Of a DNA stretch of 64,000 nt, positions 16,967 through 24,872 are shown piece by piece; the first letter of the stretch is position 1; each line of letters starts with the position of its first letter. The DNA comes from Bacillota bacterium. Lineage in GTDB: Bacteria > Bacillota > Clostridia > Christensenellales > SZUA-584. The stretch spans positions 141,550 to 205,549 of the forward strand of contig JAEZJG010000023.1 of NCBI GenBank assembly GCA_023415795.1. The letters are read 5' to 3'. A program made the position numbers and the translations under genes. A model generated the notes under the pieces. It was not told where the DNA came from. It saw only the letters and a list, made by a program, of their open reading frames with translations, and did no database searches.

Positions 16967-17233
16967 ATGCCTTTGGCCAGAAGAAGAGTAGCGCGGTCTG
17001 ATAAAAATGAGCTCACCGCCTATATAGGCTTACAGAGTGCTCCTTTGGGGGATGAACCCTTGTTCAGCATGTCCTTTGGTATCAGCCTGCGCGTGTTCTG
17101 CATCGCTCTCGCGCTCAAAGAAAAGGAAGGGAAGCTTCCGGAGGATGAAGAAGACGAGGGCGACGAGGATGCGGGTGACGTTGAAATCGGCGCGGAGGAT
17201 GGGGGCGGCGACGGCGGCGGTGATGGCATATAA
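16967..17233 (+). CDS. Small protein with highly acidic Gly-rich C-terminus, uncertain gene
   Basis: The 88-residue reading has a basic start, a hydrophobic middle (FGISLRVFCIALALKEKEG) and an acidic tail of Glu/Asp ending in Gly/Asp repeats. A weak GCAGGTG site precedes the ATG. A hairpin with six T residues follows the stop by five bases, which supports a rightward transcript ending here. I recognise no family. The minus strand of the same stretch contains a hydrophobic reading as a competing explanation. Confidence 0.35.
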   Translation: MPLARRRVARSDKNELTAYIGLQSAPLGDEPLFSMSFGISLRVFCIALALKEKEGKLPEDEEDEGDEDAGDVEIGAEDGGGDGGGDGI

Positions 17234-17237
17234 ATAG

Positions 17238-17263
17238 GCGTTCGCAGCAGCGAGCGCTTTTTT
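17238..17263 (+). terminator. Rho-independent terminator
   Basis: GCGTTCGC and GCGAGCGC (one G-T pair) enclose AGCA and are followed by TTTTTT (17258-17263). Confidence 0.75.
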
Positions 17264-17269
17264 CAAGCA

Positions 17270-17329
17270 CAGAAAATGGGGACTCTCCCGGCGTCGGCAC
17301 TGCGACTGATGAGATTCCCCATTTGTCTG
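17270..17329 (-). terminator. Long imperfect inverted repeat downstream of cotF
   Basis: Arms at 17270-17287 and about 17311-17329 share CAGA(C)AAATGGGGA and its complement. Read on the minus strand it follows the cotF-type gene by 20 bases and is followed by ATTTTCTG; termination is plausible but the T tract is short. Confidence 0.45.
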
Positions 17330-17348
17330 GAACGATAACGCAGCGGTG

Positions 17349-17846
17349 TTATTGCTGAGCCTGATACATGCCGTGGCTGGCCATATACGCGTACAAGCCT
17401 TCGCCGTGCTGCTGCTCTTCCTTTTGGATATGGTTGAGCACCTGACGTACACCCGGGTCTCTGAATTCGAATATTGCCGTGTTGTACGTAGCAGATACGT
17501 ACTTCTCTGTAGAGAGAAGATCCTCGCACATCACCGTATCAGCCTGAACGGATGGGTTGCCCGGCTGTATAGGGGGAAAGCCCTGCTGGTTCTGGGCGTT
17601 TTGGGGCTGTGCATTTTGCTGACCGCCCTGCTGCTGCTGTCCGCCGGTTGCCGGAAGCTGTCCGGCAAGCAGTTGGTTAATGGAATTCAAATGCTGCTGT
17701 TCCTGCTGGCCTTGAGTGGTGAGCAGCTGCTTGAGCTGCGGATCGGACGCCTGATTGGCGTAGCTGCTGTACTTTTTGATGCACAGCTCCTCATGCTTTT
17801 TTTGATCCTGTAACAGCGACGTTTCCTTTTGGTTTAAGCTAATCAT
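17349..17846 (-). CDS. CotF-type spore coat protein
   Basis: A 165-residue protein built of two helical halves. KKHEELCIKKYSSYANQASDPQLKQL near the start and DLLSTEKYVSATYNTA further on are typical of the ferritin-like CotF spore coat family. A Gln/Pro/Gly-rich linker (GGQQQQGGQQNAQPQNAQNQ) separates the halves, longer than usual. The ATG is preceded by an AGGAGGTG site. It stands alone, is transcribed leftward and would be expected to be made in the mother cell. Sigma factor control cannot be read with confidence. Confidence 0.85.
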   Translation of the reverse strand: MISLNQKETSLLQDQKKHEELCIKKYSSYANQASDPQLKQLLTTQGQQEQQHLNSINQLLAGQLPATGGQQQQGGQQNAQPQNAQNQQGFPPIQPGNPSVQADTVMCEDLLSTEKYVSATYNTAIFEFRDPGVRQVLNHIQKEEQQHGEGLYAYMASHGMYQAQQ

Positions 17847-17975
17847 AAAACACCTCCTGATTATTAATAGCGTTTGCGGAGTGACGGCAAAATATGCGGT
17901 CTTGTTGAAAACCGAGCGCAGCCATGAATAAATTAAATATGGAAATTAACGGCGCCGCATGTATTGACGCATGTA

Positions 17976-18005
17976 TTGACACTAAACTTGTCTGTATCGT
18001 ATACT
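17976..18005 (+). promoter_or_regulatory. Sigma-A type promoter of the TrpB2 gene
   Basis: A perfect TTGACA (17976-17981) and TATACT (18000-18005) are separated by 18 bases. A second TTGACG lies about 11 bases further upstream. The 5' leader would be roughly 115 bases. Confidence 0.7.
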
Positions 18006-18077
18006 GGATTTATGTTCAACGAAGATACATTTCTTTGGGTGCAAGACCCGCTGAGATGAGATGAGAAAAGACGAGAT

Positions 18078-18105
18078 GTTATTCTTTGTAGAACACAAAA
18101 ATAAC
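18078..18105 (+). other. Hairpin in the trpB2 leader just before the ribosome binding site
   Basis: GTTATT-C-TTTGT pairs with ACAAA-AATAAC around a five-base loop. No T run follows, so it is not a terminator; a role in translation or mRNA stability is possible. Confidence 0.4.
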
Positions 18106-18127
18106 GAGCATAGAGGAGAAGAGATTC

Positions 18128-19492
18128 ATGACGACGATTCCGCACAGAGTCTATTTATCTGAGGACGAATTACCCAAGCAGTATTATAATATTGCGGCAG
18201 ACATGCCGAACCTGCCGAAGCCGTATTTGAACCCCATGACAATGCAGCCTGTGCAGCCCAGCGATTTGGAGCCGCTGTTTGCCAAGGCGCTGATTGAGCA
18301 GGAGGTATCCACCGAGCGGTATATCGACATACCCAAGGAAGTGCGTGAGGTGTACGCCGCGTTTCGTCCGTCGCCGCTGATCCGGGCATATGGGCTGGAG
18401 AAGGCGCTAGATACCCCGGCGAAGATTTACTACAAATATGAAGGCAACAACCCTTCGGGCAGCCACAAGCTGAACAGTGCTGTACCGCAGGCATTCTATA
18501 ACAAGATAGAGGGCATCAAGCGTCTTTCGACCGAGACAGGCGCCGGGCAGTGGGGCAGCGCGCTTTCCATCGCTACTCAGATGTTCGGTCTTGAGTGCAC
18601 CGTATACATGGTGCGTATCTCTTATGACCAAAAACCGTACCGCAAAACGCTGATGCAGACGTATGGCGCGAACGTGATTGCCAGCCCATCGCCGCTGACC
18701 AACGCGGGGCGCGGAATACTGGAGAAGCACCCTGATTCTTTGGGCAGCCTCGGCATCGCGATCTCCGAAGCGGTGGAAGATGCGGTGATGCGCGAGGATA
18801 CGCATTATGCGCTGGGCAGCGTGCTCAACCATGTAATACTGCACCAGACGGTGATTGGCCTGGAAGCCAAAAAGCAGTTTGAAAAGATCGACGAATATCC
18901 TGATATCGTGATTGGCTGCAACGGCGGCGGTTCCAACTTCTCCGGCTGCGCGTTCCCGTTCTTGCGTGATAAGATTGTAGACGGCACAAAGACGCAGTTC
19001 ATCGCGGTGGAGCCTGCAGCCTGCCCCAAGCTGACCAAGGGCAAGTTTGCTTACGACTTTGGCGATACGGCGAAGATGGCGCCTGTCACGATGATGTATA
19101 CGCTGGGTCACGACTTCATCCCCGCAGGCATTCACGCGGGTGGTCTGCGATATCACGGCGATTCGGCGCTGCTCTCACAGCTGTACCACGATGGTTTTGT
19201 GGGTGCGGCGGCAGTGCAGCAGACAGACGTTTTCAAAGCGGCGGTGCTGTTCGCCAAGAACGAGATCATACTGCCTGCGCCGGAATCCTCTCATGCGGTG
19301 GCTTATGCCATACAGGAAGCGCTGAAGTGCAAGGAGACGGGTGAGGCAAAGACGATATTCTTCAACCTGTCCGGTCATGGCGACTTCGACCTTGCGGCTT
19401 ACGAGGAATTTCTCTCGGGCAAGCTGCAGGATTTCGAATACACCGACGACATGCTGGAACAGGGTCTATCAACCATTCCCACCGTCGACTGA
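18128..19492 (+). CDS. trpB2: TrpB2-type PLP-dependent tryptophan synthase beta-like protein
   Basis: At 454 residues, it has the extended N-terminus of the TrpB2 group and the motif NNPSGSHKLNSA, where Lys114 should form the Schiff base with pyridoxal phosphate. TETGAGQWGSAL and CNGGGSNFSG (phosphate-binding loop) are also visible. TrpB enzymes condense indole with serine to give tryptophan; TrpB2 members can act without TrpA and are thought to salvage indole or use related substrates. No other trp gene is in the window. AGGAG lies upstream of the ATG. A promoter and leader precede it and a terminator follows, so it is a single-gene unit. Confidence 0.9.
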   Translation: MTTIPHRVYLSEDELPKQYYNIAADMPNLPKPYLNPMTMQPVQPSDLEPLFAKALIEQEVSTERYIDIPKEVREVYAAFRPSPLIRAYGLEKALDTPAKIYYKYEGNNPSGSHKLNSAVPQAFYNKIEGIKRLSTETGAGQWGSALSIATQMFGLECTVYMVRISYDQKPYRKTLMQTYGANVIASPSPLTNAGRGILEKHPDSLGSLGIAISEAVEDAVMREDTHYALGSVLNHVILHQTVIGLEAKKQFEKIDEYPDIVIGCNGGGSNFSGCAFPFLRDKIVDGTKTQFIAVEPAACPKLTKGKFAYDFGDTAKMAPVTMMYTLGHDFIPAGIHAGGLRYHGDSALLSQLYHDGFVGAAAVQQTDVFKAAVLFAKNEIILPAPESSHAVAYAIQEALKCKETGEAKTIFFNLSGHGDFDLAAYEEFLSGKLQDFEYTDDMLEQGLSTIPTVD

Positions 19493-19508
19493 CAGATAAT
19501 GGATTGCG

Positions 19509-19541
19509 AAGCGGCTGCCTTTAGGTGGTCGCTTTTGTTTT
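19509..19541 (+). terminator. Terminator of trpB2
   Basis: An 11-base stem with three G-T pairs (19509-19519 with 19524-19534) encloses TTTA and is followed by a T-rich tail. Confidence 0.7.
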
Positions 19542-19655
19542 GCACTGATAGATCAACAAGCATCGTATGGTGAAGCATGGGGGAATATGAGGGAGTAATT
19601 TTTAAGAATTGCACTCTATTTAAAAAATGTGCGATATAATTAAATATAATAGACT

Positions 19656-19684
19656 TTGACTAACTTTGACCAATGTGATATCCT
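19656..19684 (+). promoter_or_regulatory. Sigma-A type promoter of hsp20
   Basis: TTGACT (19656-19661) and TATCCT (19679-19684) are separated by 17 bases. No complete CIRCE operator is visible, only an isolated GCACTC further upstream. Confidence 0.55.
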
Positions 19685-19716
19685 CAAGGTACAAAATTAC
19701 GAGGAGGAGGACTTTG

Positions 19717-20100
19717 ATGATGACAATCATACCGTATACAAGACAGGGCATAATGCCGCGAGCTTACGAATGGCTGGGTGCTTGGGGATCTCAGGTGCTC
19801 CGTACAGACATCAAGCAAACAGAAGAAGCGTATCTGCTGGAGACGGAAATGCCGGGCGTCAGCAAAGACAATATCGAGCTGATTCGTGAAAACGGCGTGC
19901 TGACCATCGCTGTTAAAAGCGCAGCGCCTGAGAGCGAAGAAGGCTATGTGCGGCGTGAGCGCGTGTTCGGCGAGATTAAACGCAGCTTCGCGTTGGAAAA
20001 CATTGATGAGGAGACTATTTCCGCACGGCTGGACAGCGGCGTTCTGTACATTACACTGCCCAAGAACAAACGTACTCAGGGGCGCATCAACATCGACTGA
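19717..20100 (+). CDS. hsp20: Hsp20/alpha-crystallin small heat shock protein
   Basis: The 127-residue product carries an alpha-crystallin domain: RTDIKQTEEAYLLETEMPGV, SKDNIELIRENGVLTI, RRERVFGEIKRSFALEN and the terminal GVLYITLPK. These proteins form oligomers that hold unfolded proteins for refolding by DnaK. ATG 19717 is chosen because GGAGGAGG lies six bases upstream; a longer reading from 19666 lacks a site. The C-terminal I-x-I-type end appears as INID. A promoter and terminator flank it, so it is monocistronic. Confidence 0.93.
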   Translation: MMTIIPYTRQGIMPRAYEWLGAWGSQVLRTDIKQTEEAYLLETEMPGVSKDNIELIRENGVLTIAVKSAAPESEEGYVRRERVFGEIKRSFALENIDEETISARLDSGVLYITLPKNKRTQGRINID

Positions 20101-20134
20101 TGAACATGACATATAAAAAAACTTTTCATTTTGA

Positions 20135-20159
20135 GAGCCTGTCGTGAGGCTCTTTTTTT
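20135..20159 (+). terminator. Terminator of hsp20
   Basis: GAGCCT and AGGCTC enclose six bases and are followed by seven T residues. Confidence 0.88.
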
Positions 20160-20270
20160 ATACAAAACTAAAGCTTTTCTAAAGATACACCGATAATAAA
20201 TTATGAAAGGGATACGTGTCGGGATATGCAGCAGGGAAGCGGCATTGTACCGCAAACGAAAGGCACTGAT

Positions 20271-21287
20271 ATGAAAATACAAAACTACAGCGTACAGCAG
20301 GAAAGCATGCACAAGCTGCAAAAGAGCAGGGATGCCGTGGAAAAGCTGACGGTTTGGACGGACGGCGCACAGCCGACCGCCGACGAGGCTTCCTACGTTG
20401 TGGAAATTAATCAGCAGGCGCACGAGCACACGGCCTCTAAAACGAGTCAAACGAGCAACGATTGTGCGGACGACTGTCGGGATCAAAACACGCAGACTAA
20501 GCTACGGCTGCTTGAGGCGCTTGTCTATCAGATGACGGGAAAGCGTATCAAGCTTCAGGTGAGCCTGCCGCGGTTGGATTCCGGAGAAGCGCAGCCGATG
20601 GCTCCTGTGCAGCCCAGGGATGGTTGGGGACTCGTTTACGAATATCAGGAAACCGTAGCGGAGGAGGAGAGCATACAGTTCAATTCTGGTGGCAAGGTGA
20701 CCACCGCGGATGGAAAGTCAATCTCGTTCTCGCTTGAGTTCAATATGTCGCGGTCATACTATCAGCAAAGCAGCGTCAGCATCCGAATGGGCGACGCGGC
20801 AAAGATCGATCCACTGGTGGTGGTGCTGAATGGGGGAACGCCCACGCTCAGTAAAAACCGCGTTGCGTTCGACCTCAACAGCGACGGTAAGAAAGAGCAG
20901 ATCGCGTTTGCAACGGAAGGAAGCGGCTTTCTGGCACTGGACCGCAACGGCGACGGCGAGATAAACGACGGCAGCGAACTGTTCGGACCGCAGAGCGGCA
21001 ACGGCTTCTCGGAGCTGCGCGCGTTCGACCTCGACAAAAATGGCTGGATAGACGAATCGGATGAGGTGTTCGGACGGCTTTCGATACTGTCCATGTCGGA
21101 CAGCGGCGAGAAAACACTGGTGAAGCTGGGAGACGTGGGTATCGGCGCGATCTATCTGCAGGAAGTGGGCACGCAGTTTGAGTTCAAGGACATGCAAGCC
21201 GAATACGGACAGATGAGAAGCAGCTCAATATACCTGCGGGAAAACGGTTCGGCAGGCACCATCCACCATATTGACCTGGCTTTGTAA
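20271..21287 (+). CDS. Protein with EF-hand-like calcium-binding repeats, unknown function
   Basis: The 338-residue reading from ATG 20271 starts MKIQNYSVQQ, which is typical for this kind of protein; an ATG at 20226 is an alternative with a weaker site. Three Asp-rich loops of EF-hand/dockerin form occur in the C-terminal half: FDLNSDGKKEQI, LDRNGDGEINDGSELFG and FDLDKNGWIDESDEVFG. No signal peptide is evident, yet similar proteins are often assigned to the cell surface. A GGKVTTADGKSISFSLEF segment lies in the middle. It is flanked by terminators and so forms its own unit. No function is established. Confidence 0.75.
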   Translation: MKIQNYSVQQESMHKLQKSRDAVEKLTVWTDGAQPTADEASYVVEINQQAHEHTASKTSQTSNDCADDCRDQNTQTKLRLLEALVYQMTGKRIKLQVSLPRLDSGEAQPMAPVQPRDGWGLVYEYQETVAEEESIQFNSGGKVTTADGKSISFSLEFNMSRSYYQQSSVSIRMGDAAKIDPLVVVLNGGTPTLSKNRVAFDLNSDGKKEQIAFATEGSGFLALDRNGDGEINDGSELFGPQSGNGFSELRAFDLDKNGWIDESDEVFGRLSILSMSDSGEKTLVKLGDVGIGAIYLQEVGTQFEFKDMQAEYGQMRSSSIYLRENGSAGTIHHIDLAL

Positions 21288-21305
21288 TAATACGCTTAAT
21301 TTAAA

Positions 21306-21335
21306 AGGCTCCGAAAGCAACGTCGGAGCCTTTTT
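21306..21335 (+). terminator. Terminator of the EF-hand-like gene
   Basis: AGGCTCCGA and TCGGAGCCT form a nine-base perfect stem around eight bases, followed by a T tract. Confidence 0.92.
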
Positions 21336-21395
21336 GTATACACAGATATAATTGTAAGCTTAATAACCCTAGCACTTTGATTTTTGATGTTTGTA

Positions 21396-21611
21396 CTATT
21401 TTTTAAACAGTTTTACGAGCTTTTTGACGAAGTAAAAGCTAAAATACAGACACGCAAATACGGCTGTCACAGTAACGGCATAGAGCAGAATTCGAATGAC
21501 AAGCATATCAAAGCTGCTCAGACTCACGATGGGGATTACGGTATCTAAAGGAATGTAATCCTTTATCACCTGATCAAACAAAATTTTCACCCCCGATGAT
21601 TGATATAACAC
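21396..21611 (-). CDS. Small single-pass membrane protein, hypothetical
   Basis: A 71-residue reading with one hydrophobic helix (about residues 38-60, IRILLYAVTVTAVFACLYF) and a basic C-terminus ending KKLVKLFKK. It has no match that I recognise. The start is uncertain: the first ATG lacks a clear site, whereas GGGGGTG lies close to a later TTG. The region is AT-rich compared with the neighbours. It lies convergent to the EF-hand-like gene. Confidence 0.45.
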   Translation of the reverse strand: MLYQSSGVKILFDQVIKDYIPLDTVIPIVSLSSFDMLVIRILLYAVTVTAVFACLYFSFYFVKKLVKLFKK

Positions 21612-21708
21612 AAAATAACATATTATATTATAAATGTCAAGCTTCGTTTAGAAGGTTGACCAGCAAAGGGCATTGTGCTATTCTTTTATCAATTGAATAG
21701 CCGATATT

Positions 21709-21853
21709 TTGGTGCCGATGAGGATAATAGGGAAAACGGTGAGATGCCGTTGCAGCCCCCGCTACCGTATGGCAGACCGAAAAGACATAAAAGCCACTGA
21801 GGAAACTTGGGAAGGCGTCTTGGAGGGATGAAGCCGAGCCGGTAGACCTGCCA
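21709..21853 (+). promoter_or_regulatory. Cobalamin (B12) riboswitch aptamer
   Basis: Conserved elements appear in the right order: GGTGCC, AATAGGGAA, a GATGCCGT hairpin, GCAGCCCCCGCTACCGTA, GCCACTG, GGGAAGG and the B12 box AGCCGAGCCGGTAGACCTGCC (position 21833 onward, one base over the limit if written in one piece, so GCCGGTAGACCTGCC is its core). It precedes a BtuFCD-type importer. Binding of adenosylcobalamin is expected to switch the importer off. Confidence 0.95.
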
Positions 21854-21885
21854 GAGTGTTCAGTCGACGAATTCTTCGGAGGGAA

Positions 21886-21948
21886 GATGCAAGACGACCG
21901 CCATAAAGCGGAATTGACCCTTGTGCATCGTTTGCCTTGGGTTTTTTT
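21886..21948 (+). terminator. Probable expression platform (terminator) of the B12 riboswitch
   Basis: GATGCA (21886-21891) can pair with TGCATC (21924-21929), and a run of seven T residues lies at 21942-21948. The exact folding between them is not clear by eye. Confidence 0.5.
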
Positions 21949-22015
21949 AATGCAGGCGAGAGGTTGTTTTTTGTGTTCCCTCCGTGGGACATATTAAACC
22001 ATGGAGGATATTTTG

Positions 22016-22969
22016 ATGAAGAGACTGTTACTGATGATGCTGGCTGTGCTGATGGCTGCGTCGATGCTGATTGGCTGCGCACCCCCGGCAGGCACAGAGA
22101 CGCCGACGCAGGCGACCGCAGCCACGCCGGTGCCTAAGGATCTGATGGAGCAAGACACCGACGCAATGGGCAACGCGGTGGAGGCTGTAGACGCAGCAGA
22201 GGGGCTTCGTATTGTTTCCGCTGTGCCCAGCACAACGGAGATACTGTTCGCTCTGGGGCTGGGCGACAAGATAGTGGGTGTGGATATATACTCGACCTAC
22301 CCGCCCGAAACGGCGAATATTGAAGTGGTGGGTGACTTCAACAGCTTTGATGTGGAGAAGGTCATTTCGCTGGAGCCCACGGTGGTTTTTGCGGGTAACG
22401 GCTTGCAGCAGGAGAATATCGCTAAGCTTCGGGAAGCGGGCATCAATGTGGTGGCGAGCGAAGCCACGTATTACGACGACATTGCCAACAGCATCACGCT
22501 GGTCGGCAAGGCGGTGGGCAAGGAAGCCGAGGCGGCAGAACTGATCGCGCAGTTGGGCGAGGTGGAGGCTGCGGTGAAAGATAAGGCAGCCACGCTGACG
22601 GAAAAGCCCACCGTTTACTATGTGATGGGCATCGGTGAATACGGCAATTGGACATCCGGCAAGGGCAGCTTTATCAACACGATGATCGAGCTGGCAGGCG
22701 GCGTTTGTGTAACGGCAAACACCGACAGAGAGTGGCTGGAGTACCCGGTGGAGAAACTGGTGACGGACGACCCCGACATACTGATCGTGTCGAATGGGGT
22801 GGATGAAGCGGACCTGTTGGCGGCAGTGGGCTATGCCGATCTGACTGCGGTTAAAGAAAAGCACTACTATTTCATCGATCCGGAGCTGAGTGAAAGACCG
22901 GGTCCGAGAGTCGGCGAGGCTCTTGAGGCTATACAGTCCGGCATCGAGCAATATCTGACGGAGAAGTAA
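22016..22969 (+). CDS. btuF: Cobalamin-type ABC transporter substrate-binding lipoprotein
   Basis: The 317-residue product begins with a lipoprotein signal peptide ending in the lipobox LIGC, then a Thr/Pro-rich linker. The rest is a class III (BtuF/FhuD) binding protein: RIVSAVPSTTEILFALGLGDKIVGV-type start (given here in part as VPSTTEILFALG), VEKVISLEPTVVFAGNG and FIDPELSERPGPRVGEAL. ATG 22016 is chosen because GGAGG lies eight bases upstream. It is the first gene of a three-gene importer behind a B12 riboswitch, which supports cobalamin or cobinamide as the ligand. Confidence 0.9.
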   Translation: MKRLLLMMLAVLMAASMLIGCAPPAGTETPTQATAATPVPKDLMEQDTDAMGNAVEAVDAAEGLRIVSAVPSTTEILFALGLGDKIVGVDIYSTYPPETANIEVVGDFNSFDVEKVISLEPTVVFAGNGLQQENIAKLREAGINVVASEATYYDDIANSITLVGKAVGKEAEAAELIAQLGEVEAAVKDKAATLTEKPTVYYVMGIGEYGNWTSGKGSFINTMIELAGGVCVTANTDREWLEYPVEKLVTDDPDILIVSNGVDEADLLAAVGYADLTAVKEKHYYFIDPELSERPGPRVGEALEAIQSGIEQYLTEK

Positions 22970-23983
22970 ATGGAAAAAACACGCGTTCGCAAGCTGAATA
23001 TCATGATCGCTGTGCTGCTGCCGCTGGGCATCGCCGCCTTTGTTTCCGCGTTCCTTTTTGGCAGCTCGGGCGTGAGCCTTGGTGATCTGATGAAGGTGTT
23101 GGATGGTACGGCAAAGCAGAGCACGCAGATCATCTTCTTCAGCATCCGATTACCGCGCGCGATACTGGCGTTTGCGTCGGGCGGCGCGCTGGCCATCGCG
23201 GGCGCGTGTTTGCAGGGTATGTTCAAAAATCCGATGGCGGATTCGTATGTGATCGGCGTCAGCGCGGGCGCAGCCTTGGGGGCTACGGTTGCGCTGGCGT
23301 TTTCCGCATCATTGTCATTCCTGGGCTTTGGTGCGGTGAGCCTGCTCGCCTTTATTGGCGCGCTGCTGTCTGTGACGGCGGTATACCGTCTTGCGTCAAC
23401 GCACGGCAAGGTGTCCACGTTTTCGCTGCTGCTGTCCGGCATTGCCGTCAGTACGCTCAGCACAGCGCTGGTGTACTGCTTCATGATACTGTACCGCGAC
23501 AAGATGGAACACATCGTGATGTGGACGATGGGCAGCTTCTCGTCCGCATCGTGGGATAAGGTCATCATTGCGGTTCCTGCGATGGTGATAGCCGCTGTGC
23601 TATGCATGCTTCATGCGCGTGAGCTTAACATCATGCTTCAGGGCGACGAGGCTGCGCGGCACTTGGGCGTGGATGCCGGGCGTGTGCGGCGCAGACTGAT
23701 CGTGCTGACCACGGTGGCGGCATCGGCAGCGGTGTCGGTGTGCGGCATTGTGGGCTTTGTGGGTCTTATTGTACCGCACATGCTGCGGTTGATTCTGGGT
23801 CCGGATCATCGCATGCTGCTGCCGGTTTCTTTTTTTGGCGGCGGCATATTTCTGCTGGCGGCAGATACTCTGTCGCGCGTGGTGCTGACCAATCAGGAGA
23901 TACCCGTCGGCGTGATTACCGCCATCATCGGGGTACCGTTCTTCCTGTTTCTGTTGCGCCGGGGAAGGCAGGTGCAAAAATGA
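22970..23983 (+). CDS. btuC: FecCD/BtuC-family ABC transporter permease
   Basis: A 337-residue membrane protein with about ten hydrophobic segments. Family motifs include RLPRAILAFASGGALAIAG, NPMADSYVIGVSAGA and GFVGLIVPHMLRLILGPDHR. It forms the channel for the corrinoid delivered by BtuF. Its ATG directly abuts the btuF stop and its TGA overlaps the start of the ATPase gene, indicating tight coupling. Confidence 0.93.
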   Translation: MEKTRVRKLNIMIAVLLPLGIAAFVSAFLFGSSGVSLGDLMKVLDGTAKQSTQIIFFSIRLPRAILAFASGGALAIAGACLQGMFKNPMADSYVIGVSAGAALGATVALAFSASLSFLGFGAVSLLAFIGALLSVTAVYRLASTHGKVSTFSLLLSGIAVSTLSTALVYCFMILYRDKMEHIVMWTMGSFSSASWDKVIIAVPAMVIAAVLCMLHARELNIMLQGDEAARHLGVDAGRVRRRLIVLTTVAASAAVSVCGIVGFVGLIVPHMLRLILGPDHRMLLPVSFFGGGIFLLAADTLSRVVLTNQEIPVGVITAIIGVPFFLFLLRRGRQVQK

Positions 23984-24765
23984 GCGATATATTGGTCAGC
24001 AACATCACATACTCGTACGCACCGCCGCGCTCCGTGCTGTCAGATGTGAGCTTTCATATCCGCGCGGGGCAGTTCTGCGGCATCATCGGGCCAAACGGCT
24101 CGGGTAAAACCACGCTGCTCAAGTGCATCTCCGGCTACATTAAGCCGGATAAGGGCAGCGTAAGCATAGGGGGACAGAATGTAACGGGGCTGTCGGCACG
24201 AGAAGCAGCGCGGCGTATGGCGCTGGTGCAGCAGCATACCACGCTGGAGTACGAGTTTACTGTCGGTGATATCGTGCTGACGGGAAGAAACCCGCACGTG
24301 CGCCGCTGGCGCAGTGAGACCCAAGAGGACTATGCGGTAGCTGCGGAGGCGCTGGAGCAGGCGGGTATCGCGCATCTGAAGGATCGGCTGGTGACGGAGC
24401 TGTCCGGCGGCGAGTGGCAGATGATGATATTGGCGCGCGCGCTCACGCAGCAGGCGGATATCATGCTGCTGGACGAGCCAGTAACAGGTCTTGACATCCG
24501 GCACCAGGTGCACATTATGAGTACGGTGAAGCGGCTGGCCGCAGAGCGCGGCATTTCTGTGGTGTGCGTGCTGCATGATCTGAACCTCGCTCAGGCATAT
24601 TGTGACCAGATTGTATTGATGAAGGAGGGGGTGCTGTTTGCCGAAGGCACGCCTGCCGAAGTTTTAACGCGAAATACGCTGGAAACGGTGTACGGCACAA
24701 AAATAAACGTGCTGTCCGATAAGGGACAGACATTCATTCTGCCCGCAATGAGCGATCATAATTGA
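23980..24765 (+). CDS. btuD: ABC transporter ATP-binding protein (BtuD-type)
   Basis: The 261-residue ATPase shows Walker A GPNGSGKT, Q-loop VQQHTT, signature LSGGEWQ, Walker B IMLLDEPVTGLD and the switch histidine in VLHDLNLA. ATG 23980 overlaps the permease stop as ATGA; the longer reading from 23740 lies inside the permease gene and is rejected. The signature differs slightly from LSGGQ at its last position (E). It energises the corrinoid importer. Confidence 0.93.
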   Translation: MSDILVSNITYSYAPPRSVLSDVSFHIRAGQFCGIIGPNGSGKTTLLKCISGYIKPDKGSVSIGGQNVTGLSAREAARRMALVQQHTTLEYEFTVGDIVLTGRNPHVRRWRSETQEDYAVAAEALEQAGIAHLKDRLVTELSGGEWQMMILARALTQQADIMLLDEPVTGLDIRHQVHIMSTVKRLAAERGISVVCVLHDLNLAQAYCDQIVLMKEGVLFAEGTPAEVLTRNTLETVYGTKINVLSDKGQTFILPAMSDHN

Positions 24766-24872
24766 CAATTCTCAGAGCCGGACTTCACAATTCGCACTTC
24801 CCAAATTCTTTTCAATAGGCTCTTCTTTGTGTTTGTATATGATGCTATAATATACAAAATGAGGGGAATTTC

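Noticed and set aside
17030..17452. A hydrophobic minus-strand ORF of 140 codons overlapping the cotF 3' end
   Set aside because: It overlaps the end of the cotF-type coding region in the wrong frame and crosses an inverted repeat and a plus-strand terminator.
18030..18070. A TPP riboswitch-like piece (GGGTGC followed by CTGAGATGAG) in the trpB2 leader
   Set aside because: The second conserved half of the TPP aptamer is not present before the gene, and the gene has no link to thiamine.
19601..19640. Possible CIRCE operator upstream of hsp20
   Set aside because: Only an isolated GCACTC is found; the inverted partner GAGTGC at the proper distance is missing.
22028..22951. A 307-codon minus-strand ORF over the btuF gene
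   Set aside because: It is the antisense of a clear substrate-binding lipoprotein gene, rich in His/Arg/Gln as expected for a shadow frame.
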